Source of the DNA: an uncultured Chloroflexota bacterium | GTDB taxonomy: Bacteria > Chloroflexota > Anaerolineae > Aggregatilineales > Phototrophicaceae | Direction of reading: 5' to 3' | Assembly: GCA_937927665.1 (NCBI GenBank) | Contig: CALBRY010000439.1 | Location: 1-14,714 of the forward strand | DNA length: 14,714 bases | Shown here: one piece after another, positions 7,880-14,714 of the stretch | Numbering within the stretch: position 1 is the first letter of the stretch | Layout: every line of letters begins with the position of its first letter | Translations under genes and position numbers: made by a program | Notes under the pieces: generated by a model | What the model was told of the DNA's origin: nothing | Databases searched by the model: none | What the model saw: the letters and a program-made list of their open reading frames with translations, nothing else

Positions 7880-8493
7880 TGGGATGCTCCCTCTGCAAGA
7901 ATGCTGTCAATGATGGTGATTAGGCGGTCACGCGTGACACCTGCATAGATGAACTCCGCAATTTCACCGTTCTGGTCAATGATGAAGGTTTCCGGCACGC
8001 CTTGAATGTGATACGCCTCGCTGATACGCGTGCCGAGATCCGGCGCGTTCAAATAGGTCACGCCGAATTCCTCAAGATACGCCATCGAGCGCGGACCGTT
8101 ATCGGCATACGCGACTCCCAAAAACACCACATCGCCGCGATCCTGATAATATTCCCACGCCGCCTGAAGATGAGGCGCTTCATCACGGCACGGACCGCAC
8201 CAACTCGCCCAGAAATTGATCATGACCACCTTGCCGCGCAGGTCGGAAAGGTTGAAGGTCTGCCCGCTAAACGTCTCGACCGGGAAATCCGGTGCGATGC
8301 CGGAGCTGGGCTGCTCAAGTTTCTGACGGGCGAGCGCCAGTGCGAAAACTGCCGCCGCGACCACAATCCCTGCGAGCAGGACGATCGATCCCATGCCGAG
8401 CTTGCCCCGTTTGGGCATAGGGGCTTCGGGCAGCTGTTCGGGATTCTGGTCGAAATCTGTCTGTTGGGGTGTGGCTCCAATTTTCGTAGTCAT
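7876..8493 (-). CDS. ccmG: Thiol:disulfide oxidoreductase CcmG/TlpA-like
   Basis: The 205-residue protein has a cytoplasmic N-terminus of about 34 residues, one signal-anchor helix (35-56) and a thioredoxin fold outside the membrane. The active site is WCGPC at 98-102 within NFWASWCGPC, and the cis-proline loop is GVPETF. CcmG reduces the disulfide of apocytochrome c or of CcmH so that heme can be attached to CXXCH. An AGAGGGG Shine-Dalgarno lies 4 nt before the ATG. It starts 9 nt after the ccmH stop and its stop overlaps the next start. It could equally be named TlpA or ResA by sequence alone; the ccm context favours CcmG. Confidence 0.9.
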   Translation of the reverse strand: MTTKIGATPQQTDFDQNPEQLPEAPMPKRGKLGMGSIVLLAGIVVAAAVFALALARQKLEQPSSGIAPDFPVETFSGQTFNLSDLRGKVVMINFWASWCGPCRDEAPHLQAAWEYYQDRGDVVFLGVAYADNGPRSMAYLEEFGVTYLNAPDLGTRISEAYHIQGVPETFIIDQNGEIAEFIYAGVTRDRLITIIDSILAEGASQ

Positions 8494-8502
8494 GTGCCCC
8501 TC

Positions 8503-8991
8503 TTACGAGCCTGAAATGTCTTGCTCGAACATGTCTTGATAACGATTGCCTGTCGTCTCATCGTTGCTTGGCTGTACAAGCGCTGGCGCGTTCGCATTGC
8601 GCCGCGTGATGATGTACGCAACAGTGACCAGAACCCCGGCGATGATGATCCAAGGCGTCACCAGCGAAAGCGCACGTAGGGCAGGGTCAAGCGGTGTGCC
8701 GACAACCCGATCCCCGAAACGATGCACAAAATCTTCGACGATTTGCTCCTCGGTCATGCCTTGTTCCAACTGAAGGCGAATTTCATACCGCCAGTCGGCA
8801 CAGGCTGCCGTGCCGCATGTATCCAGTGTGATATTTTCGCAGACCGGGCAGTACAGCTTTGCCGCGATCGCGTTGACCATATCGTCAGTGATTGCGCCGG
8901 TCGTCCCGTCCTGTGCGTTCACAGTCCGGGCGATCGATACAATCATGACGAGGGCGATTAGAACTTGGACATACTTCATTAACTGCCGCAT
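8503..8991 (-). CDS. ccmH: Cytochrome c maturation protein CcmH with extra cysteine pair
   Basis: The 162-residue protein has a signal peptide (about 1-26, cleavage near VNA), the thiol motif LYCPVC with Cys48 and Cys51, the family pattern EEQIVEDFVHRFGD (81-94) and a C-terminal membrane helix (113-129). CcmH works outside the membrane in reduction of apocytochrome thiols before ligation. The usual Arg in LRCxxC is Tyr here. A second pair, Cys59 and Cys64 in TCGTAAC, replaces the usual cysteine-free segment. The ATG at 8991 is chosen because AAGGAG stands 9 nt before it and the signal peptide then starts directly; an upstream start at 9084 would add a Cys-rich tail read from inside ccmF. Four bases separate the start from the ccmF stop. 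Confidence 0.9.
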   Translation of the reverse strand: MRQLMKYVQVLIALVMIVSIARTVNAQDGTTGAITDDMVNAIAAKLYCPVCENITLDTCGTAACADWRYEIRLQLEQGMTEEQIVEDFVHRFGDRVVGTPLDPALRALSLVTPWIIIAGVLVTVAYIITRRNANAPALVQPSNDETTGNRYQDMFEQDISGS

Positions 8992-8995
8992 GGGA

Positions 8996-11080
8996 TTACG
9001 CTCCTTGCGGAACGGCGCGCAGCTTTTCGCGCACGCGGATGGGCATGGTTTCACGTGGGTAGCCAGCCAACATTGTTCCGACAATCAGGATCAGACCACC
9101 CCACCAGATCAAGTTGATCAGCGGGTTGATGTACACCTTAAACGTAGCGGAACTGGCGCTGATCTGCTCCCAGTTGACGAGGATGACGTAAAAATCGTTT
9201 TCGACGGTGCTGTGTGCCCCGGCGATCGTCATCGAGTTCATATCCGTCGCTTCGGGGAAGAAATCGCGGCGCGGACGCAGATGCGCGACTTCGACACCAT
9301 CGCGGAACAGGGTCAGTTCGGCGATATCCATGACGCGCCCATCTTCCGCGATTTGATTGGCGAGGAATCCGTCATAGCGCAGTTCGTAGATGCCGATATT
9401 CAGGGTTTCACCGACCGCGAGTGTTTGCTGTGTTTCCTGCTGGAACAGCGTCGAGCCAATTACACCCAAGCCGATAACCGTAATTCCGAGATGGATGAGA
9501 TAGCCACCATAGCGGCGCGGATTGCGGGTAATGAGCGCAAGCAGCGAAGTCAACAGGTTTTCCTGATGAACACGCTGGCGCGCCAGAATTCCGCGCACTG
9601 TTTCGACGATGGCGACCCATCCGGCAAGCAGTACGATTCCGTAACCGAACAGTGCGCCAATTTCGGTGACACCGCCCACAACAAATAGACCGACGGATGC
9701 GGCAGCCAACGCCAGCGGGATGAGCATTGCCCGTCCCATCCGTGCCAGCGATGCCGCGCCCCATGCTGAAACCGGCGCAACGCCCATCAAGATGAACAGC
9801 AGGATAAACAGCGGCGGCGTCACCTGAAGGAAGTAATCCGCGCCGAGTGTGATATTGGTGTTCATGAACAGTTCGGAGATGATCGGAGCGCCAAAACTGC
9901 CCCAGAAGATCGCCACAAACAGCGCGATAAACACAAAGTTGTTGAGAACAAACAGTGCTTCACGGCTGAAAAGGCTTTTTAACTGGTGATCGTCTTTGAG
10001 TTCACCACGACTGCTGCGCCACAGGATCAGCCACACCGAAACAATGGTCAGCAAGAACCAGAACGCGAACATCGGGAAGCCGATTTCGGAGCGGGCGAAC
10101 GAGTGAACGCTGTCTACCAACCCAGAGCGAGTGGCAAACGTTGCAAAGATCACCGCGCTGAAGGTGCCAATCACGAGGAACATGTTCCACGTTTTAAGCA
10201 TCCCACGCTTTTCTTGGATCATGACACTGTGTAAGTATGCGGTGCCGATTAACCACGGCAGGAATGCGGCATTTTCGACCGGATCCCATCCCCAGTAACC
10301 ACCCCAACCGAGAACGTCATACGCCCAACGTCCGCCGAGGATTAAACCGAGGCTGAGGAATACCCATGCCACCAGCGCCCACCGGCGAGAGACTTTAATC
10401 CAGTTGGTTGAAAGATCGCCGCTGGCGAGGGCAGCCATCGCAAACGCGAAGGGGATTACAAATCCGACGAAGCCGAGATACAACATCGGCGGGTGAATTG
10501 CCATGCCAAAATGACGCAGGAGCGGGTTCAAGCCGTTGGCAGTTTCAGCAAGCTGCGCTGCGCTTGGCGCGACCGCACCCACTGGAATGAATGCCGAGGC
10601 GACGACATCGCCCGTCGGCAAAATCCACCATCGGTCAAACGGATTTTCAATAAAAAGCGTGACGCCGACGAAAAAAGCGACGACAGCCATCATGTAAGCG
10701 ATGGCATACGGCATCAAGCGGCGCTGCGATTTCCAATTAAGGAAGGTCGCCCCGGCAGTAAAGGCGCTCATCAAGAACGACCAGAAAAGAATGGATCCTG
10801 CTTGTGACCCCCACAGCGCGGTGAACCGGAAGAAATCCGGCATCGACGGGCTGCTGACCGACCAGACATAGCTGATCTGATACTGCTGGGTCATAAGCGC
10901 AATCTGAAGGCTGATAACAGATACTGTCATCAAGACGAAATTTAGGTACACCGCGTTGCGCCCACTCGTGACAAGGGCGCGACTGTGTGCAAAGCGTTCA
11001 CCGTAAACGCTGGCGACGATGGCATATAGCGCGGCAATAAAAGCAAACAGCGTGCTGATAAGCCCGATTTCTGCGAGCAT
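8996..11080 (-). CDS. ccmF: Cytochrome c heme lyase CcmF
   Basis: The product has 694 residues and many membrane helices, a normal length for the family. The heme-handling WWD loop is at about 259-277 (WGGYWGWDPVEN), and FRFTALWGSQAGSILFW (85-100) is a family signature. The four expected histidines are present: His196 (AIHPP), His284 (YLHSV), His326 (SVHSF) and His530 (LIHLG). Together with a large extracytoplasmic domain (about 545-665) this fits the synthetase that moves heme from CcmE to apocytochrome. A G-rich ribosome site (AGGGGGG) lies about 9 nt before the ATG. The stop is 4 nt upstream of the ccmH ATG, and the ccmH ribosome site lies inside the last ccmF codons, so the two are probably coupled. 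The gene follows ccmE by about 55 nt. Confidence 0.95.
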   Translation of the reverse strand: MLAEIGLISTLFAFIAALYAIVASVYGERFAHSRALVTSGRNAVYLNFVLMTVSVISLQIALMTQQYQISYVWSVSSPSMPDFFRFTALWGSQAGSILFWSFLMSAFTAGATFLNWKSQRRLMPYAIAYMMAVVAFFVGVTLFIENPFDRWWILPTGDVVASAFIPVGAVAPSAAQLAETANGLNPLLRHFGMAIHPPMLYLGFVGFVIPFAFAMAALASGDLSTNWIKVSRRWALVAWVFLSLGLILGGRWAYDVLGWGGYWGWDPVENAAFLPWLIGTAYLHSVMIQEKRGMLKTWNMFLVIGTFSAVIFATFATRSGLVDSVHSFARSEIGFPMFAFWFLLTIVSVWLILWRSSRGELKDDHQLKSLFSREALFVLNNFVFIALFVAIFWGSFGAPIISELFMNTNITLGADYFLQVTPPLFILLFILMGVAPVSAWGAASLARMGRAMLIPLALAAASVGLFVVGGVTEIGALFGYGIVLLAGWVAIVETVRGILARQRVHQENLLTSLLALITRNPRRYGGYLIHLGITVIGLGVIGSTLFQQETQQTLAVGETLNIGIYELRYDGFLANQIAEDGRVMDIAELTLFRDGVEVAHLRPRRDFFPEATDMNSMTIAGAHSTVENDFYVILVNWEQISASSATFKVYINPLINLIWWGGLILIVGTMLAGYPRETMPIRVREKLRAVPQGA
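9001..9006 (-). promoter_or_regulatory. Ribosome binding site of ccmH inside the ccmF end
   Basis: AAGGAG on the minus strand, 9 nt before the ATG at 8991. It overlaps the last codons of ccmF and fixes the ccmH start at the signal peptide. Confidence 0.75.
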
Positions 11081-11135
11081 ATGGGTTTTCCCCCCCTAAC
11101 TACTGACACACATCATGTCCCTCAAAAAGGTCACA

Positions 11136-11669
11136 CTAGACACCGGTCTCTTGTACCTGTTCGGGGATGCTTTCTTCATAACGGCTTGGACATTTAAGCA
11201 GGAGTTCTGTCGCGTGGAATGTCCCATCGGCGCGCAGTTCTCCGGTCAGGATCGCCTGCGCTTCATGCTGAAGTAGGTCGGGCATGACTTGATTTTCGAT
11301 ATGAACGCTGATGCGCGCCGCTGTCGGGTCGTTGACTGCTTCATGCAGCGTCAGCGCCAGATTGGTCGTATCTTCGGGAATATCAGCAATTGTGAAATCG
11401 ATGATCAAATTGCTGCTGTCATAGACAATCGTTGTGCCATCGACTGCACCTGAAATACGCACCGATTGACCAATATACTCCTCAGGTGATGCGAGCAGAT
11501 CATTCACCGTAATAAAGTAGCGTGCGCCGTTCATCGTGCCTGAAACGATCAAGAAAGCCACAGCGCCCAACAGGAGCGCTCCGCCGATTAAGAACTTAAT
11601 CCGTTCGCCAGAGCGAGACTTCTGGGCTGCGGCGCTTTCTGCGGACTTGCCCCAACTGAGATCTGTCAT
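11136..11669 (-). CDS. ccmE: Heme chaperone CcmE, CXXXY variant
   Basis: The 177-residue protein has a cytoplasmic basic N-terminus (1-24), one membrane helix (about 25-44) and an OB-fold beta barrel outside the membrane (about 50-157) ending in the heme-binding tail. In classic CcmE the heme is bound covalently by His in an HXXXY motif. Here the aligned site is KCPSRYEE, that is Cys160 with Tyr164, the CXXXY form known from some archaea and sulfate reducers. Heme is therefore expected to attach through a cysteine. CcmE accepts heme from CcmC and passes it to CcmF. It is the first gene of the operon, with GGAAGG 6 nt before the ATG and a TATAAT box about 24 nt upstream. The family call is secure from fold pattern and context; the ligand swap is directly visible in codon 11190-11192 (TGT). 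Confidence 0.9.
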   Translation of the reverse strand: MTDLSWGKSAESAAAQKSRSGERIKFLIGGALLLGAVAFLIVSGTMNGARYFITVNDLLASPEEYIGQSVRISGAVDGTTIVYDSSNLIIDFTIADIPEDTTNLALTLHEAVNDPTAARISVHIENQVMPDLLQHEAQAILTGELRADGTFHATELLLKCPSRYEESIPEQVQETGV

Positions 11670-11692
11670 GTGAGACCTTCCCCAAATATGTC

Positions 11693-11698
11693 ATTATA
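11693..11698 (-). promoter_or_regulatory. -10 box of the ccm operon promoter
   Basis: A perfect TATAAT on the minus strand, 24 nt before the ccmE ATG, predicting a short leader of about 17 nt. Hexamers 16-18 nt upstream (ATGGCT, AATGGC) are poor -35 matches, which suggests dependence on an activator. A TTGACT at 11728-11733 is too far away (29 nt) to pair with it. Confidence 0.6.
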
Positions 11699-11701
11699 CG
11701 G

Positions 11702-11716
11702 TATGGAGTATCCATA
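11702..11716. promoter_or_regulatory. 15-bp palindrome in the ccm promoter spacer
   Basis: TATGGA-GTA-TCCATA is a perfect inverted repeat with 6-bp arms. It fills the space between the -10 box and the -35 position of the ccmE promoter, a typical place for a repressor operator. The binding protein is unknown. Confidence 0.5.
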
Positions 11717-11774
11717 GCCATTAGCTTAGTCAATTCTACCCTTTTGAATGGAGGAAAGAACACACCATTACCGG

Positions 11775-11788
11775 GTGATGGGTATCAC
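11775..11788. promoter_or_regulatory. CRP/FNR-family-like dyad in the divergent control region
   Basis: GTGAT-GGGT-ATCAC is a perfect dyad. It contains the FNR core TGAT-N4-ATCA and equally the CRP core GTGA-N6-TCAC. Its centre lies about 95 bp upstream of the predicted ccmE transcription start and about 65 bp before the kinase start codon, so it could serve either gene. No CRP/FNR protein is encoded in the window. Confidence 0.45.
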
Positions 11789-11846
11789 GGATCAGACTGA
11801 CCAAATTGCGCCAAAATAGTTAGATATACCGGGGAGCGTATGTGCC

Positions 11847-13634
11847 GTGAAGCGTTTGAGAAGTTTGCAAGGCAAGCTGATTGTCAGTTTCTTGCTTGTT
11901 ACATTGATCCCGCTTACCGCAAGTGGGCTGTACGGGCATTTCTTCACGAACAGCGCACTATCCGCTCAAGCATTGGAACGCTCGATTTATCAGGTGCATT
12001 TACAGGCAGAAAGCATCATGAGCGCGCTGCGTCAGGTACAGGGTGACGCACTGTATTTGAGCGCGCTGCGCAGCCTGAATATGCTCCGTCAGCAGAGCGA
12101 AGCGGAGCAAGTTTCGCTGTGGAGGCAGGAAGTTGGGCAGGATTTGCTCGTATTGGCATCGGTGCGACCGATGTACCGTGCTATCCGTGTTCTGGACAGC
12201 AATGGCGTTGAGTGGGTAGGGGTGCATTCATCCGATCAGCAGGTGAGTTTCATCGGGAATCTGCAAGATCGTTCGAGTACATCATATTTTCAAGAGACGA
12301 TGGCGCTTCCGGTCGACGGCATCTATGTTTCACCGTTTCATTCCGAGGATGCCATCGGCGCACCTTACATTCATTATGCGATTCGGCTGACAGATGGTGT
12401 ATTAGTCATCGATTTGCACGCGGGATGGGTGCTGCGCGCACTGCCGACCCAATCCGGCGAAGACTCGTGGGCGCTGATTGATCAAGGGGGGCGCTTCCTT
12501 GTATATCCGGAAGGATTTGATACCCGCGCTGTCGCGGCAGACCTTTCCGCAATGCTGACAGGCGGTCGTGACTATTTCCAAACGGATGACAGCGTTTACG
12601 CCTTCGACACGATTTATCCCACGCCTGATTCAATCAATGCGAACAACTATTGGGTTATCTTTCGCCACACCCCGACCGAAGTGCTTTACACTTCCATTTA
12701 TGACTTTTATCACGTTGTCGTTTTGTTTGTGATTCTCGCAATCTTGGTGGCGTTGGGGTTAGCGCTGTTGATCAGCAGAATTCTGGTTGAGCCTGTCCGC
12801 GATTTGCAGACGATGACCATTACATTTGGTCAAGAAGGCAAAGCACCCCGCATGCCTAATCGCTTGCCGGGGGATGAGATCGGCGCGCTAACACGCACGT
12901 TTATTCAGATGGCAAACGAGCTTGAAGGTAAACGGCGTCAGGAACACCGCTTAATTGAGCGGTTGATTCATGCTCAAGAAGAAGAACGAAAACTTGTCGC
13001 CTATGATCTTCACGACGGGCTGATTCAGCAGATGGTTGGGGCGCGCTTCTATCTAAATAACACCCGTGACATTTGTCGTCAATATGCGCCGGAAGTGATG
13101 ACATATATTCACAATGGCTGCGAAGCCTTGAGCGAGGCAATTGTCGAAGGACGCCGCATTATCGAGGGACTGCGACCTGCGGCGCTCGATGACCTTGGCT
13201 TGACGGCAGCGATTGAAGAAATCGCGGCGCAAACTGCGCGTGCGGCAGGTTGGCAGCTTGATTTGATGATCGAAGCGCTGCATTACGAGCCAGAGAAAAC
13301 GGTCGGCGTGACGCTGTATCGCATCACACAAGAAGCGCTCAACAATGCGCGCAAACATGCGCGGGCAAGCACCGTCAAAATCCGACTGCATAATGGCAGC
13401 GGCATTCATTTGACGGTTGAGGATGACGGAATCGGGTTTGACTTGGCAGAAATAAGCCGCGATGGGCACGGTCTAGGCATTACAACCATGCAGGAACGCG
13501 CCAGCTTGATCAACGGCACATGCGAGATTATCAGTTCACCCGGAACAGGCACCTACATTGATGTTTGTGTTCCGTTCGCGCTGGCGCATACAAACTTGGG
13601 GGAAAACGAGAATGCAGCAGTCCACTACGACTGA
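11847..13634 (+). CDS. NarX-like sensor histidine kinase with extracytoplasmic cache-type domain
   Basis: The product has 595 residues from a GTG start. An in-frame stop at 11817 leaves no earlier ATG, and GGGGAG lies 10 nt before the GTG. TM1 is at about 10-31, an extracytoplasmic sensor of about 250 residues with a double-cache-like pattern at 35-285, TM2 at 288-313, and HAMP at about 312-362 (DEIGALTRTF). The HisKA_3 dimerisation segment has the phospho-acceptor His389 in ERKLVAYDLHDG. The ATPase domain has the N box ITQEALNNARKHA (493-505) and glycine boxes DDGIGFD (526-532) and GHGLGITTMQERA (540-552). All catalytic elements are intact. The ligand cannot be read from sequence. It overlaps the response regulator gene by 23 bp and diverges from the ccm operon, so control of cytochrome maturation or of the cytochrome gene downstream is a reasonable inference. 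Confidence 0.9.
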   Translation: MKRLRSLQGKLIVSFLLVTLIPLTASGLYGHFFTNSALSAQALERSIYQVHLQAESIMSALRQVQGDALYLSALRSLNMLRQQSEAEQVSLWRQEVGQDLLVLASVRPMYRAIRVLDSNGVEWVGVHSSDQQVSFIGNLQDRSSTSYFQETMALPVDGIYVSPFHSEDAIGAPYIHYAIRLTDGVLVIDLHAGWVLRALPTQSGEDSWALIDQGGRFLVYPEGFDTRAVAADLSAMLTGGRDYFQTDDSVYAFDTIYPTPDSINANNYWVIFRHTPTEVLYTSIYDFYHVVVLFVILAILVALGLALLISRILVEPVRDLQTMTITFGQEGKAPRMPNRLPGDEIGALTRTFIQMANELEGKRRQEHRLIERLIHAQEEERKLVAYDLHDGLIQQMVGARFYLNNTRDICRQYAPEVMTYIHNGCEALSEAIVEGRRIIEGLRPAALDDLGLTAAIEEIAAQTARAAGWQLDLMIEALHYEPEKTVGVTLYRITQEALNNARKHARASTVKIRLHNGSGIHLTVEDDGIGFDLAEISRDGHGLGITTMQERASLINGTCEIISSPGTGTYIDVCVPFALAHTNLGENENAAVHYD

Positions 13635-14289
13635 ACATACGATCCGTGTGACAATTGTTGATGATCATGGAATTGTGCGGCAAGGACTGCGCGCACTCCT
13701 TAATAAGCCGGGAATTGAGGTGGTGGGGGAAGCCGAAAGTGGTAACGAAGCGATACGTTTGGCGCAGCAGGTTCAGCCGGATGTCATGCTGTTGGACATT
13801 CGCATGAAAGATGGTGACGGCTTGCAAAGCCTTCCGCAGATCAAAAATGTATCACCGAAAACCAGCGTCATTATCCTGACGACGTATGCCAATCCCGCGT
13901 ATCTGGCGCGGGCGATCAGCGGCGGCGCATCAGGTTATCTCTCCAAAGAGACAGATCCTGATCAAATCGTGCGGGCAGTGAGAGCGGCAGCGGCAGGCGA
14001 TGATTTGATCGACCGAACGCTGTTACAGGCGGCGCTGGCGCACAGCGTCGAGTTTTCCACGCCCGATCCTGACTCGTCAGTAGAGTTAATGATCGAGCCT
14101 CTCAGCGAACGGGAGCGTGATGTTCTGCGCCTGATGGTGCAGGGCTGCACCAATAACACCATCGCCGAAACGCTGACGATCAGCCTGCCGACAGTCAAAA
14201 CGCATGTGCAGCACATTCTCCAAAAGCTCCATGTTTCGGATCGCACACAGGCGGCGCTGTTAGCGATGCGTCTGAAATTAGCGGATTAA
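13612..14289 (+). CDS. NarL/FixJ-family response regulator
   Basis: The 225-residue protein has a receiver domain (about 11-128) with the acidic pair Asp17/Asp18, phospho-acceptor Asp62 in LLDIRMKDG, Thr90 or Thr91 and Lys112 in LSKET. A LuxR-type helix-turn-helix follows at about 162-222 (LSERERDVLRLM, NNTIAETL, PTVKTHVQHILQKL). The ATG at 13612 is chosen over the in-frame 13558 because GGGGGA lies 8 nt before it and the receiver then starts at the normal distance. The start lies inside the last codons of the kinase gene, so the two are translationally coupled and form a cognate pair. DNA targets are unknown; the nearby ccm control region and the cytochrome gene downstream are the natural candidates. 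Confidence 0.92.
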   Translation: MQQSTTTEHTIRVTIVDDHGIVRQGLRALLNKPGIEVVGEAESGNEAIRLAQQVQPDVMLLDIRMKDGDGLQSLPQIKNVSPKTSVIILTTYANPAYLARAISGGASGYLSKETDPDQIVRAVRAAAAGDDLIDRTLLQAALAHSVEFSTPDPDSSVELMIEPLSERERDVLRLMVQGCTNNTIAETLTISLPTVKTHVQHILQKLHVSDRTQAALLAMRLKLAD

Positions 14290-14294
14290 GGTGA

Positions 14295-14335
14295 ATCATT
14301 CGACCGGATGAGCATGTTTCATCCCGCTGAATGAT
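14295..14335 (+). terminator. Hairpin after the response regulator
   Basis: The outer stem ATCATTC/GAATGAT (7 bp) and inner stem GGATG/CATCC (5 bp) form an imperfect hairpin just after the regulator stop. No T run follows, so it may be a weak or factor-dependent terminator or an RNA-stabilising structure. The remainder of the 14290-14380 gap shows no clear promoter. Confidence 0.35.
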
Positions 14336-14380
14336 GCTCCTCACGATGGACAGGGAGAGAATAGTCAGGGTAGTTAAGAG

Positions 14381-14714
14381 ATGGTTATGGTAGTTCGTTA
14401 CATGAACTCAGGCGTAACAGGAAAGCAAGTGCAAATTGCTCTATCGCTCGCTGGTGGGATCAGTGCCTTGATTGGCGCACTCCTTCTCAGCCTCGTCTCG
14501 ATTCCGACGATGCTGGCGGAACTCCAATCACGCGCAACCTCTGTTCCCGAACCTGTCACTTACGTGAGCGGCGATGGCAATTTCCGTGCGTGTATGTCCT
14601 GTCACACCGATGTTCAGTGGAGTAACTCTGTCAGACCGCTGGAAATCAACGGTGAAATTCTTAACCCACATGCGGTAAATGATGACGCGGAAAACGACCA
14701 AAGTGGCGAATGGG
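14381..14714 (+). CDS. Membrane-anchored c-type cytochrome, N-terminal part (runs off right edge)
   Basis: 111 codons are visible. An N-terminal hydrophobic helix (about 18-45, IALSLAGGISALIGALLLSL) acts as signal or anchor. An extracytoplasmic segment follows with one heme motif, CMSCH, at 71-75. His97 in NPHAV could be a heme ligand or part of a metal site. The first ATG at 14381 follows a stop at 14375; the ATG at 14387 is in frame and has AAGAG at better spacing, so the true start may be six bases later. The spacing of an anchor and an early CXXCH resembles multiheme cytochromes, but only one heme motif is seen before the edge, so the class is open. It lies 91 nt after the response regulator and may be its target. 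Confidence 0.75.
   Translation, partial: MVMVVRYMNSGVTGKQVQIALSLAGGISALIGALLLSLVSIPTMLAELQSRATSVPEPVTYVSGDGNFRACMSCHTDVQWSNSVRPLEINGEILNPHAVNDDAENDQSGEW

Noticed and set aside
8810..9688. 292-codon plus-strand frame opposite ccmF and ccmH
   Set aside because: Antisense of two well-supported genes and compositionally unlike a real protein.
11037..11045. Possible one-base frameshift in the A-run near the ccmF start
   Set aside because: Counting this homopolymer by eye gave an ambiguous number of A residues, and one count would break the frame. With four A the frame runs cleanly from MLAEIGL into the conserved protein, so I treat it as my counting uncertainty rather than a mutation.
11728..11733. 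TTGACT as -35 box for ccmE
   Set aside because: The 29-nt distance to TATAAT is too long for a normal promoter, and no good -10 lies 16-18 nt from it.
11797..11829. Sigma-70-like promoter for the kinase gene (CTGACC with TAGATA)
   Set aside because: Both hexamers are weak matches and the spacing is 18 nt; not strong enough to list as a feature.

Overview
The window reads as a chromosomal segment of a Gram-negative-like or monoderm heterotroph with moderately GC-rich DNA. It is probably a member of Chloroflexota; this is inference from the style of the CcmH, CcmE and DUF11-rich surface proteins, and no rRNA is present to test it. No tRNA, rRNA, CRISPR array, insertion sequence or integrase was seen.

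Layout: (1) Positions 1-4689, minus strand, hold most of a very large secreted protein. It has a signal peptide, an N-terminal beta-rich domain, an OB-fold-like domain, an endonuclease/exonuclease/phosphatase catalytic domain of the ExeM/NucH type, and four DUF11-like surface repeats. Its C-terminus lies outside the window. (2) Positions 4690-4909 are intergenic and hold a strong bidirectional hairpin terminator. (3) Positions 4910-11669, minus strand, are one compact operon for cytochrome c maturation (System I). In transcription order it is ccmE, ccmF, ccmH, ccmG, a short ccmI-like gene, a membrane-tethered c-type cytochrome lipoprotein, ccmC and ccmD. (4) Positions 11670-11846 form a divergent control region with a perfect TATAAT box for ccmE, a 15-bp palindrome in the promoter spacer and a CRP/FNR-like dyad. 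(5) Positions 11847-14289, plus strand, encode a NarX/NarL-like pair: a cache-type sensor kinase and a LuxR-type response regulator that overlap by 23 bp. (6) From 14381 to the right edge is the start of a membrane-anchored c-type cytochrome with one CXXCH motif visible.

How it fits together: the ccm operon supplies heme chaperoning (CcmC, D, E), apocytochrome thiol handling (CcmG, H) and ligation (CcmF, H, I). Two cytochrome substrates are encoded at the same locus, one inside the operon and one beyond the two-component system. The heme exporter genes ccmA and ccmB are not in the window. The most unusual points are a CcmE that uses Cys instead of His as the heme ligand (CXXXY type) although a CcmH is present; a CcmH with a second cysteine pair; and a cytochrome lipoprotein whose cytoplasmic tail copies the helical module of the neighbouring CcmI-like protein.
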